A stretch of 64,000 bases of DNA, taken from Asterochloris sp. CNOR1. Its lineage: Eukaryota > Chlorophyta > Trebouxiophyceae > Trebouxiales > Trebouxiaceae. The notes beneath the pieces are model-generated. The model was not told the origin of the DNA, made no database searches, and saw nothing but the letters and a program-made list of their open reading frames with translations. The number at the start of each line of letters is the position of its first letter. Within the stretch, counting starts at the first letter, position 1. Position numbers and translations under genes: made by a program. The stretch covers positions 124,001 through 188,000 of the forward strand of contig OZ017759.1 in NCBI GenBank assembly GCA_963969365.1, written 5' to 3'. Shown here in pieces: positions 11,501 to 23,178 of this stretch.

Positions 11501-14500
11501 ACAGCTCCAGGGAGAGGACAGCCTCCAGCAGGGGAGAGGGGGGGCGGCTGTTCTGCCTGCCCGTGCCGGCGGTGCCGTTCACGCCTGTGGTCTCAGCAGC
11601 CACCTTGAGCTCCTCTCGGTGCTCTATGACCTGCAGCGGATCAGCAGAAGTTGAAGCAAGAATGGTGCAGTGGGTGTGCAAGCGGTGTCAGAGCCGTTGT
11701 GGAGCTTCACTGGGGCTCCACAACCTGCACGAGACCTCTCAAGGGTGCAGCACCAGGCTGAACCCACACCCTGCTTGTGAGTCCCTGTGGCGGTGGTGCC
11801 ATTCATGCCTGTACTCTCAGAGGCTGCATGGAGCCTGTCTGGGTGCTCCATCAACCTGCAGCAGATCGGCAGATGGTGCAGCAGAAGTGGTGCAGCGGGG
11901 TGTGCCTCCAGCCTCGGATTTGCCTGTGCTCTTGCAAACAAAATGATGCTGCTCGCGATGTTCCAGTCCCTGCAGCCACGACATTGAGAGGCTGCAGCTG
12001 ATGCAGCATTGTGCAGATTCCATCGACGAAGACTGCTGAGAGCTCTGCACTGCAGGGAGCTGCATCAGTACGACTTGGTGCCAATGTGCAGGTTCACTAC
12101 CCCATTTATGAGACAGCTGGAGAGGGCATACATGTTGGATGCCAAGGTGCTGCCGAAAGCATCATTGAGGCAGCTGGAGATGGCTGACATGTTGGTCGTC
12201 ATGGTGCTGCCGAGTTGGCTGCCGTAAGCCTGGCCAGACTCCCCTGGCAGAGAGTCGACAACATATGAAGCAGCAGTTGTGGCCGGCACCACTTTTGCAT
12301 CACAATTTGCTGCACACCACTGGGTAGCAGCAGGGCTGCTGCGGGCCAGCCAGTCCCCTTGGCTGGTTACCACAACAGGTTACCACAACCAGGACAGCAC
12401 CGCAGCTAGATGGATATTGAGCCTGCAGGTGATGGAGGTGAAAGTGCACATTCAGGCTGACAGGGTTAAGGATTTGAGTATTATGCAGTTGTAGCCTGTT
12501 GTCCATGTGCACTGTGAGCTGTGCACAGTGAGAGGACATGCCTTCACGACACACGCAACGACCATTCAACACAAGCCTGGCCCTGCCTGCGCAGGGACCA
12601 CAGCAGATCTGCAGCACTGAGGCCAGTCTTGAGGAGGATCAGGAATGTCACCAGCTGAACTACCTCGGAATGAGCTGAGCTCTGCCTGTGCACCTGTGAA
12701 CTGTGCCAATGCCACCCAACAAGCAGGTTTAGGTGAGACTGTCCAAGCAACGCACCTTGATGGCCACCAGCGTTCCGTTCCACACCCCACGGTACACTTT
12801 GCCAAAGGAGCCACGCCCCACCAGGGGCCCCAACCTCACGTCCTCAAAGGGCAGCGCATCTTGACCACGGCCCGCATGCGATACCCTGCAGGCAGCAAGC
12901 AGGCCTGAGACACTGGGCCCTTATATAGCAGGTGTTGGGGGCTTCGCTGGCAGGTGAGCAACCTGAGTGCCTGGGTTTGTTACTAGGGTCTCATCAAGCA
13001 TTCAGCTGTGGAGCGACTACAGCAACTGTGCCATGCACACCCCCAAATTTGTCAGCAAGTCGTTGGAGCAGCAGCCAGCCACGGTGGCAGGCGTGATGGC
13101 CCTTGTTCAGACTGGTGCCCTTTGCAGACTGCAGGCGGCTGTCTGTCTGCATACCCCAATCGGACAGCCCTGCTGACTCCTTCTCTGTGCTACACAACAG
13201 CTGGGCAAGCAGGAAAGATCTTGAGGCTGACCACTCGCCTGGACGCGCCGGGTGTGGTATGGGTAGGTAGGACGCTGTGGATCATGGTGGTGATGAAGCA
13301 GAAATACTGATGCTTCATGGCGCCATCCTTGAAGCCCACGCTGCTGGGGATGCCAACGGCGGGGGCGTGTTTGTCTAGTGCCTCTGCTGTAGCAGGCCTG
13401 CACTGGCACAGCCTGCCTCAGCAAGGACCTATTCCACCTGTGGCTGTGGCCACTGGCTGCCTTGACCACATTCGACCAAGTAACAGGTTGATTGACACTG
13501 CGGCTGGTCATCTGTAAAGCTAGTCCACATTCTACCTGCTGTCAAGACCAAAATTTGTCTGTCACTCAGAGCGGGCATATGCAGACAGCTGTCTCCATCT
13601 CAACACAGCTCGCAGGCCTAGGGGATTGTGGCAAAGGGGCAGCTGCGGCAAAGCAGACAGTGCATAACATGTGAGCAAAGCTCAGCTGAATTGTGCCAGC
13701 AGGTCTTTCCATACCAAATCCTGTCAGTAGCACATCACACAAATGAAGCAGAGCAGGCATCCCGCCACGCCCCGCAGCAGGCACAGCAAAACTGGTAATG
13801 CCGCCGGCTCATGCTGGCTGTGCAGTGCCATTTTCATGCACAAACATGGACCCCACCTGAAAGAGAGGGAAACTGTATTACTTTGTGCAGCGCCCACAGC
13901 TGCGATGGTGAACTCCTTGCCCTCCTGCACAGTGGCAGCATAGAGCTGCTCCGGCTTCCCCTGGGCCTCCGGGGGCAATCTGAAAACGTCCCAGAACATC
14001 CGATTCCGAAGCTGATCCCGAGTCTGACCTGCAGGTACCGGCCAGCGCTGACTGTCAGTGTGTGCTGGGAGCAGTGTGGCCAGAGGGCAGAGTACCAAGC
14101 TCGTCCTGGACCAGAAATAGTCCAGATCTTGCAGGGTGCAGCTTGCAGAGGCTGTCCTTGCCGTGAGGCGCCCTGCAAGACTGCTTAGCAGGTTGGAAGT
14201 TCCTTGCTGCCGCAACATCTTGGAGGATCAGCAGCTTGGCGTGGCGGCCACTCCCTTGCATGCTCATGCAGGATGAAGGCAATGTTGAGGACCTGCTGCG
14301 GCTCAGACCTCACGGAACAAAGCCCTGTGGGAAGATCATCACAAGCAAACCCTAAGCCCCCAGTGTGGCAGCATCCAGCCTGAATTGTTGAGGGAGGGAA
14401 GGCACCTCTAGACTTGGCCTTCAGAATTCACAGACGAGACATTCTGTGTCCTTGCCAGCGGCGCAACCATGTCATTGGCAAAGCCAAAGCGCAGCTCCTC

Positions 14501-17500
14501 AATTGCGGGACCCAGAGCCAAGCAGTAGACCAGTGAGACCCACCCCGCCTGCTCTCCGTCGCCCGTACAGACCTGCACCCCTTGGGCTTGGATCACTGAA
14601 CTTCGGCACCACCTGCTAGAGATGGGGCCACCTCATCGGGATCATGGAGATCCAACCAGAGCAGCTCACCAGCTGTCAATCGAGTTCCCCACCTGCTAAT
14701 GACGCAGCCACGTCGTTGGCGAACTCGAGGCGCCACCCCATACTGTCCATGGCCACCACCATCTTGCCCTGGTGAACAGCCTCAGCCACGCGCTCCATGC
14801 CCTTCTTCTCCAGAATGAGCTCCTGTGGGAGCGCTCAGGTGTCAGTGAAGACTTGCCTCCGGGCATCTGCCTTCACGCTCCTCCCCGACATGGGTGGGGT
14901 GACGAGGCACGCCAAAGTGCGTCGCATTCCACATTTTGTTCATGAATTGGACCCGGCCTTCTCGGTGGCCCCGACACAGCACGCACCAGAAGTTCTGCAT
15001 TCCGACCCCATGCTGCATGAGCCAGAGGCAATTGGCCCTCTTCTCCAGCAGCAGCTCCTGCGGGGCTGCATGCAAAATGTGCAAGCATGAGGCAGAACGG
15101 GGTCTGCTGTGCAGCCTCAGCCATGCACCTCGTGCCCTTCTCCTCCAGGATGGGGCCCATACAGGTAAGCCCTGCCCCACCTATGTAACAAAGAACAGAA
15201 TCCAAGGCCCTCTTTGAGCTCAGCCTGTTTTGCGTGGGGCCAAAGCATGGCTCACACCTGCTGGCTGTGCCTGAACTTCATCTGCTGGGGTTTGATCCTG
15301 CGCTGGTGACATGAGCAAGGCACCCTTGGGAGCTGCAAACCCTTGCTGACCCTGTGCAGACATGCAAGATAGACATGCACCTCACTACTGTCTGCTGCCT
15401 ACCATGCGAGGTCCAGGTCAAGCTCAGCCGCTGTCAATATGAGGCAGGCACCCGCTGGTTGCCCCTTTGCTCCATCTTGGACACTTTCAATTCACAAACC
15501 AGATCCAAATGCTTGCAAAACTGGTATTCGCCGCCGTGCATCCCTGTGTCTCTGCCCCAAGGCACTGGAAGCATGCACCTGCTGGCTGCCTCTGCGCTCC
15601 ATCTGAAGCAGCTTGTCCTTCTCCATCTCCCGCACCACCATCTCCGCAAAGTTGCACAGCAGGGCCAACTGCTCGGCATCCAGGCTACGTGGCTTGATAT
15701 CTGCTACACACCTGCAGGCACAGGGGCTGACAGGTGAAAGTAGATACAGGCAAGCAAGGTCAGTGGCTTTTTACTATGAACGATCCTTTGCATGTTGAGG
15801 TCAAGAGCTCGGGCTGTGCAGCCAAGTCCAATGACCACTGAGCCAGTTGTAATGCCCCTCAACCTCCACAATGGCAGCTGCTTGATTTACGCACTGCAGC
15901 TCAAGAGCTGGTTCTGTGCAGCCAAGGTAATTGACCACTGAGCCAGTTGCAACACCCCTCAAAACCTTCCCAGTGCCTGGCTGCTTGCTTTGCATGACTG
16001 CAGGTAAAGTTCTGCAGGTTGTGTGCAGCATTCAGCTGCGGTGCTTTAGCGCCAGCATCAAGCAGCGCCTCAGCAGTGACCCCATGGGGTCATCAATGAG
16101 GAGTGCAGCACACTCACAGGGATCCTAGACGGTGCCCATTGGAAGCAATCAAGGGAGCACCAGCATAGAAGCGAATGTAGGGCGGCCCAGTGACCTGCGG
16201 GTTGTTCTTGAACCTGCAGGCAGCAAGGGGCAGCATCAACTGGAGCATGCACAGCGAGTGCGGAAGCCTCTGACTGCAGAAATCTCAGATGCTCAAGGAA
16301 GAAGCTGCGCAGCTCTCTGTGGGCATGAGACAGTGCTGCCACATGCAGGCATGCAGGTGGAGGACCCACCTTGGGTCTGCTGCGGTGTCAGCAATGACCA
16401 GCACCTGCAGCAGCAGCATCAGCCAGATCAGACCCCAGCACTCAGCTATGCAAGTCCTCAAGTCTGTTGGAGGCTTCTGAGAAATCAAGCTGCATGCAGA
16501 GCATGCCTGCTTCACCGTGCAGGAAAGGTCAGCTCAAGGCCCGTATGTCTGTCTGTGTGCGGCTGCTAGACGGCAGCAGGCGATGAAGCAGTATGCTCTG
16601 GAGGGCAGCTTCATGCGGTTGTCGTTGGCATTCAGCCATCTGTCTGCACATCACACCTCGGGGAATCGAGGCACCAGCACCCAGGCACAGAACGCCCGAT
16701 TGCGATCTGTCTCCCTTACATCCAGCCCCTGGACAGACTTGAACCACTGTCTGCAGATACATACAGGGTTGGCTGAGCAAAGAGCCAGCAGCAGCCACAG
16801 GTGCAGGCGGCAGACAGGCGTGCTCAAGTCGGCCCTGTTGCAGGTTGCTGCAGCACAGCCCTTCCATTTGGACTTCTGTGCACCAGCATGGATGAAGGGC
16901 CCATGCTCTGTGCTGCAGAACCCAATGAATGCAGGCAAGCCCCCTGCATAGGCAGGGACGGTGGCTGTCCGCGTGGCAGTGTGTTCAAGTGAAGGCAGGC
17001 AAGCCCTCCTCACAAGCAATGGTTTTTGAGACTTGCTGTGCTCCTGCAGGCAGCTGCCCTCTGATGGCGACAATGGCAGGCCTATGCACTCATCTCAGCG
17101 CTAAACTGTATGTGCATGCGGGCCAGCCAATAAGACGTGCATCCATCAGCATCAGCTGTGGGGCCCCTTGCAGATGCTTCTCGCCCTTGTGTCTTTGCCG
17201 CTCCTGTGCAGATGATTCATGCCATCACTGATGCAGAGGATGCTTTGCACTGCTTGACCCCAGGATGGTGACCTGTCCTTAGCCACCAACGACAGCTGGG
17301 AGATGGGCGTCCGGAAGATGCTGCACAACAGCTTGGTGATGTCGTCGTAGCGCGAGTCTGGAGAGGAGTCGAGGATGTCCAGGTGCTCCAGCGTGGCAAC
17401 CCGAGCCTCATCGTTGCGCGGCTTCACAGCGCCCCTGCAGTGCACATGGGGCCCAGAGGGTGATGGTTGCCATTAGTATGCATGCAGGAGGGAAATTCTA

Positions 17501-18856
17501 TAGATCAAGGTGCTCCCAACCCCCTGGAGACCAGAAGGAAACCAGATGGTGCTGCAGTGTCGAGTGCAGCACCAAGCCCCAGCCTCATCGCTGCACAGGA
17601 GCTCAGCGCCCCTGCAGTGCAGAGTGGGGCCTAGAGGGTGATGATTGCCACAAGCATGTGTGCAGGAGGGAAGCCCCGCTGATTAGAGTCCCAGCCCCCT
17701 GGAGTCCATCAAGGAAGCAGATGGCGCTGCAGTGTTGAGTGCAGCGCGAGGCTTCAGCCTCATCGCTGCGCAGTAGCTCTACGCCCCTGCAGGGCAGAGC
17801 GAGGACGGGCTGTGCTGCAGGTGCTGTGCACCACAAGGCTGCTCTGGGCAAGCAGGCAGGCAGATGACATCAGGCCGTGCAGGGGCACAGGCAGCGCAGC
17901 CAAGACCAAACTGGGTGGCTCAGTGGCCCTGGCCCTGACCTCCACCACCCACTGCCACTGTGGCGCAGTGCTGCACAGCACAGGGGCCTGGCCCCCCCAA
18001 CGAAGAGGGCGGCTGAGCCATGGCAGCCGCGGGCCAGAACCCCTTCAACAAGCCCCTTCCCTCCAGCCCAGGGCCTCTAGCGCTGCCGTTGTGACCTTAT
18101 GCTGGGACAAAAGTGTGCAGAGCACTATGTATGCTGTGTGCAGCCCTTGCAGCCACTGTGGACACTGGCACAGGGTCCTGCACGAAGCGCGTATCATCCT
18201 GGGCTGCAAATCCTTCAGCAGGGCCCCTCTAGCAGACTGCTTGGCCTCGCACACAGGCTGGCAGCCGCCTGTCCTGGCATGCATGGCCACTGTGCAGCAG
18301 CACCTGTACTGCTTGTCCCCGCCCGCTGTATCCATGCTCCACCGCTGCGATGCTGCCTGCGCAAAGGGTGACTTGGCACGCAGTACGGGCTCGGCCCCCG
18401 CCTGTGGCATGGGCGGCCCCTGCAGCGCAGCAGCTTGCTGCTGCTGCTGCGCTGAGGGCTCCTGCCATGCCAGGCTGTGCACTGGGCCATTGGCTGCCTG
18501 CTGCTGGGGCTGCGCATCTGCCTGGTCGATGGACTGCCGGAAGGCTGACGCTCCAGCTCCCGGTGCAGCAAACGGCGAGACGTACACGCCTGGCTGTGAC
18601 ACTGGTGCAGCGGCACTATCAGCGACCTGCTGATTGCTGCTGTTGTCCAAGGGCACCTTGCCATTGGCGCCTGGCTGCGGGGGCTGCATTCAGGACGCAG
18701 GTTCATTGTGGTGAGAAACGCCATGAACTGGTGAAGTGTGGCCGTTGCGCACTGGTAGTGCACCATGAGCCACAGCCTCACCCCCTTGCTCTTGACATCC
18801 ACCTGCCGGACCTCCTCATCAGCTTGTTGCACTGCACGACTGCTGCCACAGCCCAT
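8557..18856 (-). CDS. GAF/PAS-like sensor Ser/Thr-Tyr protein kinase with predicted N-terminal acylation
   Basis: Starts at 18856 with MGCGSSRAV, a strong N-myristoylation/palmitoylation context, so membrane attachment is likely. Exon 1 joins in phase to a Gln/Pro/Ala-rich exon. A GAF domain follows: [20 protein letters not shown] (about 17430-17280), [15 protein letters not shown] and RAFCAWVLV (about 16750-16680), [12 protein letters not shown] near 16390, [20 protein letters not shown] near 16200, then [14 protein letters not shown] near 15630. PAS-like exons follow ([15 protein letters not shown] near 14740; [14 protein letters not shown] near 13990). The kinase domain has GRGSFGKV and VAIK (12870-12760), [14 protein letters not shown] near 11480, [12 protein letters not shown] near 10710, [11 protein letters not shown] near 10100, IADFGLSRQ near 9500, [13 protein letters not shown] near 9440 and [21 protein letters not shown] near 9160. 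The stop is at 8557-8559. The catalytic loop is non-RD (HSDLT), while Lys, Asp, Asn and DFG are present, so activity is possible. The fold is TKL/Raf-like. Domain identities are firm; some middle exons are unresolved. Confidence 0.86.
10494..10735 (-). repeat. Three tandem copies of a kinase exon 3' end plus donor
   Basis: The exon end encoding [11 protein letters not shown] followed by a GT donor (about 10735-10690) is repeated near 10640-10600 and 10560-10530. The plus-strand core CTGCAGAGCCCC or CTGCAGAACCCC starts at about 10495, 10565 and 10638, a spacing of 70-73 bp. All three copies keep CTGCAG then GTGAGC or GTAAGC on the minus strand, so three competing donors exist. Confidence 0.85.
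11540..11995 (-). repeat. Echo copies of a kinase exon start ([14 protein letters not shown])
   Basis: The coding exon reads [18 protein letters not shown] (about 11630-11560). Upstream in the intron a copy reads [18 protein letters not shown] near 11850, and a weaker one [15 protein letters not shown] near 11960. The copies follow polypyrimidine/AG-type acceptor contexts. They look like successive tandem duplications of the acceptor and first about 60 bases of the exon. Confidence 0.7.
12105..12235 (-). repeat. Tandem about 60-bp duplication in kinase gene
   Basis: On the minus strand the open frame reads [19 protein letters not shown] followed by [15 protein letters not shown], a roughly 20-residue unit present twice. 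The frame stays open through both copies just after the VAIK exon, so it may be translated as a kinase insert or may be intronic. I cannot decide which. Confidence 0.5.
14400..15195 (-). repeat. Degenerate copies of a PAS-like exon ([16 protein letters not shown] / FANDV)
   Basis: The best coding copy (about 14822-14700) reads [20 protein letters not shown] through [12 protein letters not shown]. Related segments are [14 protein letters not shown] near 15050, [16 protein letters not shown] near 15140 and [12 protein letters not shown] near 14470. Only the first looks like an uninterrupted domain piece with good splice borders. The others are probably echoes, or a second PAS-like module made by duplication. 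Confidence 0.55.
15805..16005 (-). repeat. Tandem about 95-bp intron duplication
   Basis: Plus-strand sequence from about 15805 to 15870 recurs from about 15900 to 15965. Shared words include TGACCACTGAGCCAGTTG (about 15833 and 15932) and TGTGCAGCCAAG. It lies in an intron of the kinase gene between GAF-encoding exons. Confidence 0.7.
17405..17800 (-). repeat. Three copies of the GAF exon acceptor region, about 176-bp unit
   Basis: The plus-strand motif CCCCTGCAG occurs at 17432, 17609 and 17784 (spacings 177 and 175). Each is preceded by a version of GCCTCATCG followed by a GC-rich stretch. On the minus strand this is the acceptor and first bases of the exon encoding [13 protein letters not shown]. 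Only the copy ending at 17432 continues into the open GAF frame. Confidence 0.85.
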
Positions 18857-19349
18857 GACCTGGCTGGGCTGCGGCAGCACTCAGCTGACCACCTCTGATG
18901 CTCAGGAGTCTCTACAGAACTTGGGAGCCGTGAAGGCCCCAAATGTTCGCCCAGCGGAGGTCTGCAACCCTTGCTATGAGATGCTGTGACATGCTAGATG
19001 CAGCTTAGCAAGCGTCCTGTGCAGATCTTTGACGTCCGCACGTTGACAAGTAGAGTGCTGCCCTTTCGAAATTTGCTTAAGTCAGCTCAGCCTCAGAGCA
19101 ATCTGCCGATGATGCTAAAACATGCTGAATTCAGTGAGGGGGCAATGAAATGCTATCCATAGCTGGAAAGACAGGGGCACTCAGCTAAGAAGACAGTGTA
19201 ACAGTTCACACACAATGCAAGACTGCGGCTCAAGCTCGGCAGCTGACAGGAGGCTCTGGTGGTGGTACTGGGGCAACAGGGTTCTCGACTGGTGGTCCTT
19301 GCAAGTCTTCAACAACTTCTGATCCGCTGCGAGTGCAAAAGTCTGCCAT
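18857..19349. other. Intergenic: kinase promoter / membrane protein 3' flank
   Basis: 493 bases between two minus-strand genes. It contains the kinase upstream region and the 3' UTR of the type I membrane protein. I see no exon, repeat or recognisable element. Confidence 0.4.
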
Positions 19350-21302
19350 CTAGCGGCAGCATGAGCAGCAGCAACAGCAGATGATGAGGCTCAATAACAC
19401 CAGCACGATGAGCACTGCAGGCAACATGGGTTGGTGTCAGCAGCTTTCAGGAGGAGCGCAGTCTCAGTAGAGGAGGGCGGGCAACCTTATGCTGCACAGT
19501 TGCATGGCAAGGCAGCCTTGCTCACCAGCAACCACAATCAATGCAATGCCCAGGCCGCTGATGTGGTGGCCAGCGATGTCCACACAGGAGGCAAAGGCTC
19601 CATTGTAATCTGTGGGGGTGAACTGCAGGCAGCAGGTCAGTATATTCAGCAGGTCTGATGTGGTGGCAACAGGAAGTCATGCATGAATGATTGGCAGGTG
19701 CGGCACATCAGCAGAGAGCCGGCCCGGCCATGCAGCATGGCTGTCATGGCACTGGCACCTGCAAGTCACACAGCGAGCTCACACGCTCCATACAGGTGGT
19801 CATGCCGGATGCTTGGCCAGGTGACTCACAGTGACAGTGACATCCTCTGATTGGGTGCAGTTGGACTTGACATAGAAGAAGCCAGTCGCCTCGTTGGCGC
19901 AGACATTGCCAGAGTCAATCTGTCCGCTGAGCCGCTGCCCCGAGACAATGGACGAGGCAGAGGCCAGGGAGAAGGCAGAGTTGCAAGTCGCAGCTGATGC
20001 GTCCGTGGCATCGTCGCAGCGGATGTTCTGCAGGGCAGGGCAAGCAGCAGAGGTCAGTTCTTTTCTTCAGGCACCAGATGGGATGCCAGATGGGGTGTCA
20101 CAGGCAGCTGCCACAGCTGTGCAGCAGGCAGCAGAGAACACAAACACCAAGCAAGCTCTCAGACATCTGCCAGCTGCCGTGGCAGGATGCTTAGGGCAGC
20201 TGCCAGTATCCTGCTGCCACAGTGCGGCAGGGGCAGGCTCAGCTTTGCGAAAAGGTCCAAGGCAGCTGCCACGATTTCGCTCGGCGCCGCCAGCTCCAAG
20301 AGGGGCTGGGGCGGCACCAACACAGATGCCTGGCAGCATAGCGATCACAAAGTCCCAGCAGCTCTCCCTCTGAGAGCTCGACCATGCGCCCTGACCAGCT
20401 AGAGTCAGGCTGCTGCACAGCCGTCAACATCCCCCTTCAGACCCTGCTGGCTGCCTCAACCAGCACAATGCTGCTGGCAGAGGTTCTCAAAGGGCACCTG
20501 CGCCTGCCTGTGGCCCGAAGCTGCCTGCTGGGCACTTCACGAGCGCCGACTCACGCGCACAAGTGGCAGTGCACCCAGGGTGGACCACCCCACTTCGTTG
20601 TACGGACCGACTTCGTGTGCAGCAGGCGACCAACGCACCCACCTTGGGGTTGATGGCGTCAAGGCCCAGGTCGTTGTCCCGGCTGTCCAGGCAAGCGTCC
20701 TGGATGTACAGCTTGGTCACACTGCAGGCAGTGCATGCAGTGTAAGACCACTGCAGCACAGTGCAGGAACAGGCATGAGATATTGCACGGGACCTTCCCC
20801 AAGGGGCAAGACACAGAGGGCACCCAAGTATCTCCAGCAAAGCTGCAAAGGCATCTGCTGAGCCATGCCCCAGGCCCAGCTGTGCCGCTTGCTGTGGCGC
20901 ACCTGATGCACGAGCTCGTATTGGATCCGCTCAGCGCCACTGACGCCGTGTAAGAGAACTTGTCGCCCAAGTTGCCAAACGTGATGCCTGTACAGTCCCC
21001 TGCAGCATTGACAAAAGGGGTGGTGGAGGGCGAACTTGCCTGACTTCGCACAGGTGAGCTGCTGGCCCAGTGAGAGTGGCGCAGAGTGGCAGGGGCAGCT
21101 GGCAGTTGCCAGCTTGATCCTCTCTCCCCAACCAGGCTGGCAGTTGATGCCTGGAGCTGCCCCCCAACCCCTCCAGATTCACTCCTTCAAATCAAGTCTT
21201 CCTGGGCTCACCTCCCTGGATGGTGACAGTCTGACTCTGAGCAGAAGTTACCGCGATGAGAGCGGCAGCCCCGCACAGACGCAGTAAGAACTTGGCAGCC
21301 AT
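19350..21302 (-). CDS. Predicted type I membrane glycoprotein with Cys-rich cytoplasmic tail; family unknown
   Basis: The start at 21302 gives MAAKFLLRLCGAAALIAVTS, a clear signal peptide ending near the AQS cleavage region. Extracellular exons read ITFGNLGDKFSYTASVALSG (about 20990-20930), KLYIQDACLDSRDNDLGLD (about 20715-20645) and IRCDDATDASAATCNSAF through VCANEATGFFYVKSNCT (about 20030-19830). Cysteines and N-glycosylation-type NTS and NCT sequons are present. Near the end, exons at about 19610-19535 and 19414-19350 join to a single membrane helix (ISGLGIALIVVA then LIVLVLLSLII). A cluster of Cys with a final Arg precedes the stop at 19350-19352, typical of palmitoylation. I do not recognise the extracellular domain. 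A pherophorin relationship was considered and not supported. Confidence 0.7.
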
Positions 21303-21660
21303 GGTGGAGCTGTGCCTGCTATGCTCTGCAAGAGATTGAGCTAACTTCTGATGGTCCGATGACAAGAAGTGCAGCTTTCAACTTACTGGAGATAAGAAGG
21401 AAAGTGAATCAACTTCAGATTCTTGCCACATATCGGCCTGAGGCCACTGTCCCCATCCATCATCAAGTAGAGGTTGTTATTTGGAAGTCATTGGGCTTCA
21501 ACAATGGTAGGCATCCGCCATCTTCCACGATGAGACCTCCGCCTGCATCCAGATTAGTACATCATCTGCAGATGCCAACATCTCAAGTGCAAGCCTTGAA
21601 GCATGGGTGCTTCAATACAATTCTGGACTGTTGTCATCCATGTGGGCATCACTGCCACGC
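21303..21660. other. Intergenic: promoter side of type I membrane protein gene
   Basis: No exon is recognised. The start codon of the membrane-protein gene at 21302 makes this its 5' flank. It is AT-richer than the neighbouring introns (for example 21340-21500). Confidence 0.35.
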
Positions 21661-21669
21661 GAAGAAGTC

Positions 21670-23178
21670 GGGGCATTGACCTCTGTGCTAGAGTGAGGGT
21701 CCGACGGCCGCCCATCTGCTGCTTGATCTGGATGAGTGTTTTGTTGATGGTAGCGTTGCGGCTGAGCTCAGCTTCCACCAGAGCCGCCAGCCGGGCCTGC
21801 AGACGGCTCTGCTCTCCCATGTGATTAGCGACCACCTGCAGGGCCTCTTCGATGCCACTTTCTGAGCTTGCGGAGGCAGCTGATGTTGACACCCCTGCAC
21901 ATGCATAACAGCTCACGCATGCTCCAAGCTGCTGAGCAGGTTGCAGAGTGGGAGGGAGTTGGCTGGCCAGTGCAATCGTATGCCTGGGAGTGCAGGACAA
22001 TGCAGTAATATCTGGGGATGGATGACACCACCCTCGCGAAACACATCAAGCAGAACTGGAGCAGCAACCCAGCAGGCAAAGCCCTGTTTGCACACCTGCA
22101 GGGGCAGCTACCCCTGCGCCACCAGCACCACTGGTTCCTCCTGCAGGGCAAGACGTGAAAGCGGTGAGTTGCAGGCCAGCAGCAAGGCTGCCGCTGTAGG
22201 CTGCCTGTGGGCCCATAGACCAGCTTGCATTCTCCCTGCGACCAGGGCATCGCTCCACCCTGCAAGTTTTGCACCTCAAGAGCAGCAAGGGCGTCATGCT
22301 GGCAACATCAACTAAGCTGGCAACATCAACTATTGCAGCGTTGTGGAGTCACTGAGCACCATCCCATCCCCAACACTCTGCAGGAGCCACATGCAGCACT
22401 GCCTTTCAGGTGATTCAGGGGCGGGCTGTACAGTCCAGGCAGACCCTCAAGCATTGCAGGACCGCTGTGGTCATGCAAGACCCCTTGCCAGATGATCACT
22501 GCGCTTCACAGGCTGCCAGCGCTGGTCGGTGCAAGTCAGGGACTGGACGACTCCATCAAAGTTGCTAGCCAGCTGCATGCTGCTGGCTCTGATCTAAAAG
22601 GGATGGATGCCACAGAGAGGCGGCTGAGTCTTTCCCACCTGGAGCCTGAGCGGGGCCCCCCCTGTGCGCCTGGTCTGGGGCTGCCCCTGCAAACAAGCAG
22701 CACCCCCTCAGCCAGGTCGCTGATGTCATGGTGTACGGGGGCGGAGGCTGCTGTCCACCTGCAGAGCACTGCCTGCCAGGGCCAGAAATGGTCGACAAAG
22801 CATAGACTGCTGCTCAGACAGACTCCATTGCCAGCTTCAGCCATCAGGTCGGCCTTTGCCAGCAGCAACCTCAGGGCACAGCCACTCGCCACTGACAGCA
22901 ACTGCGCCTTGCGCAGCATGAAAGTCCAAGACGTCCTCTCTCAATCACCACACGCTTACCTGCTGAATCTAGCAGAGCGTCTATTCCCTCAAGGTCAGTG
23001 GAGATTTCAACTCTGCTGCCCACGCCGCTTCCTCAAGCCTCTCCCGCGTCATCGTCTGCACCTCTATCCCCAGTGAATCGCCTTTCGCATAGCCGTACTG
23101 CTGCATCACCCTGGAGCGCCGCTGCCTGCCGCCAGGGGGCAAGCCAGTGTTGGCAATCAGCTCCTGGATCGTGACCAT
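21670..23178 (-). CDS. Hypothetical coiled-coil protein (model incomplete)
   Basis: I do not recognise the family. A possible start at 23178 reads MVTIQELIANTGLPPGG, followed by basic and acidic residues. Further pieces are EISTDLEGIDALLDSA (about 23020-22965, followed by a GTAAG donor), GGTSGAGGAGVAAPA (about 22140-22085) and a helical segment IEEALQVVANHMGEQSRLQ, ALVEAELSRNATINKTLIQ, IKQQMGGRRT (about 21870-21690). The last two exons join in phase through a GTGTGC donor. Linking the first exon to the rest requires an internal intron that I could only guess. The polar, Leu-spaced tail suggests a coiled coil. Confidence 0.4.

Noticed and set aside
17812-18633. 273-codon plus-strand open frame
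   Set aside because: Antisense to the N-terminal exons of the kinase gene. Cys/Ala-rich composition is typical of a shadow frame.
19350-21302. Pherophorin-type extracellular matrix protein
   Set aside because: No hydroxyproline-rich Ser-Pro rod and none of the typical pherophorin domain motifs were found. The membrane helix and Cys tail do not fit.
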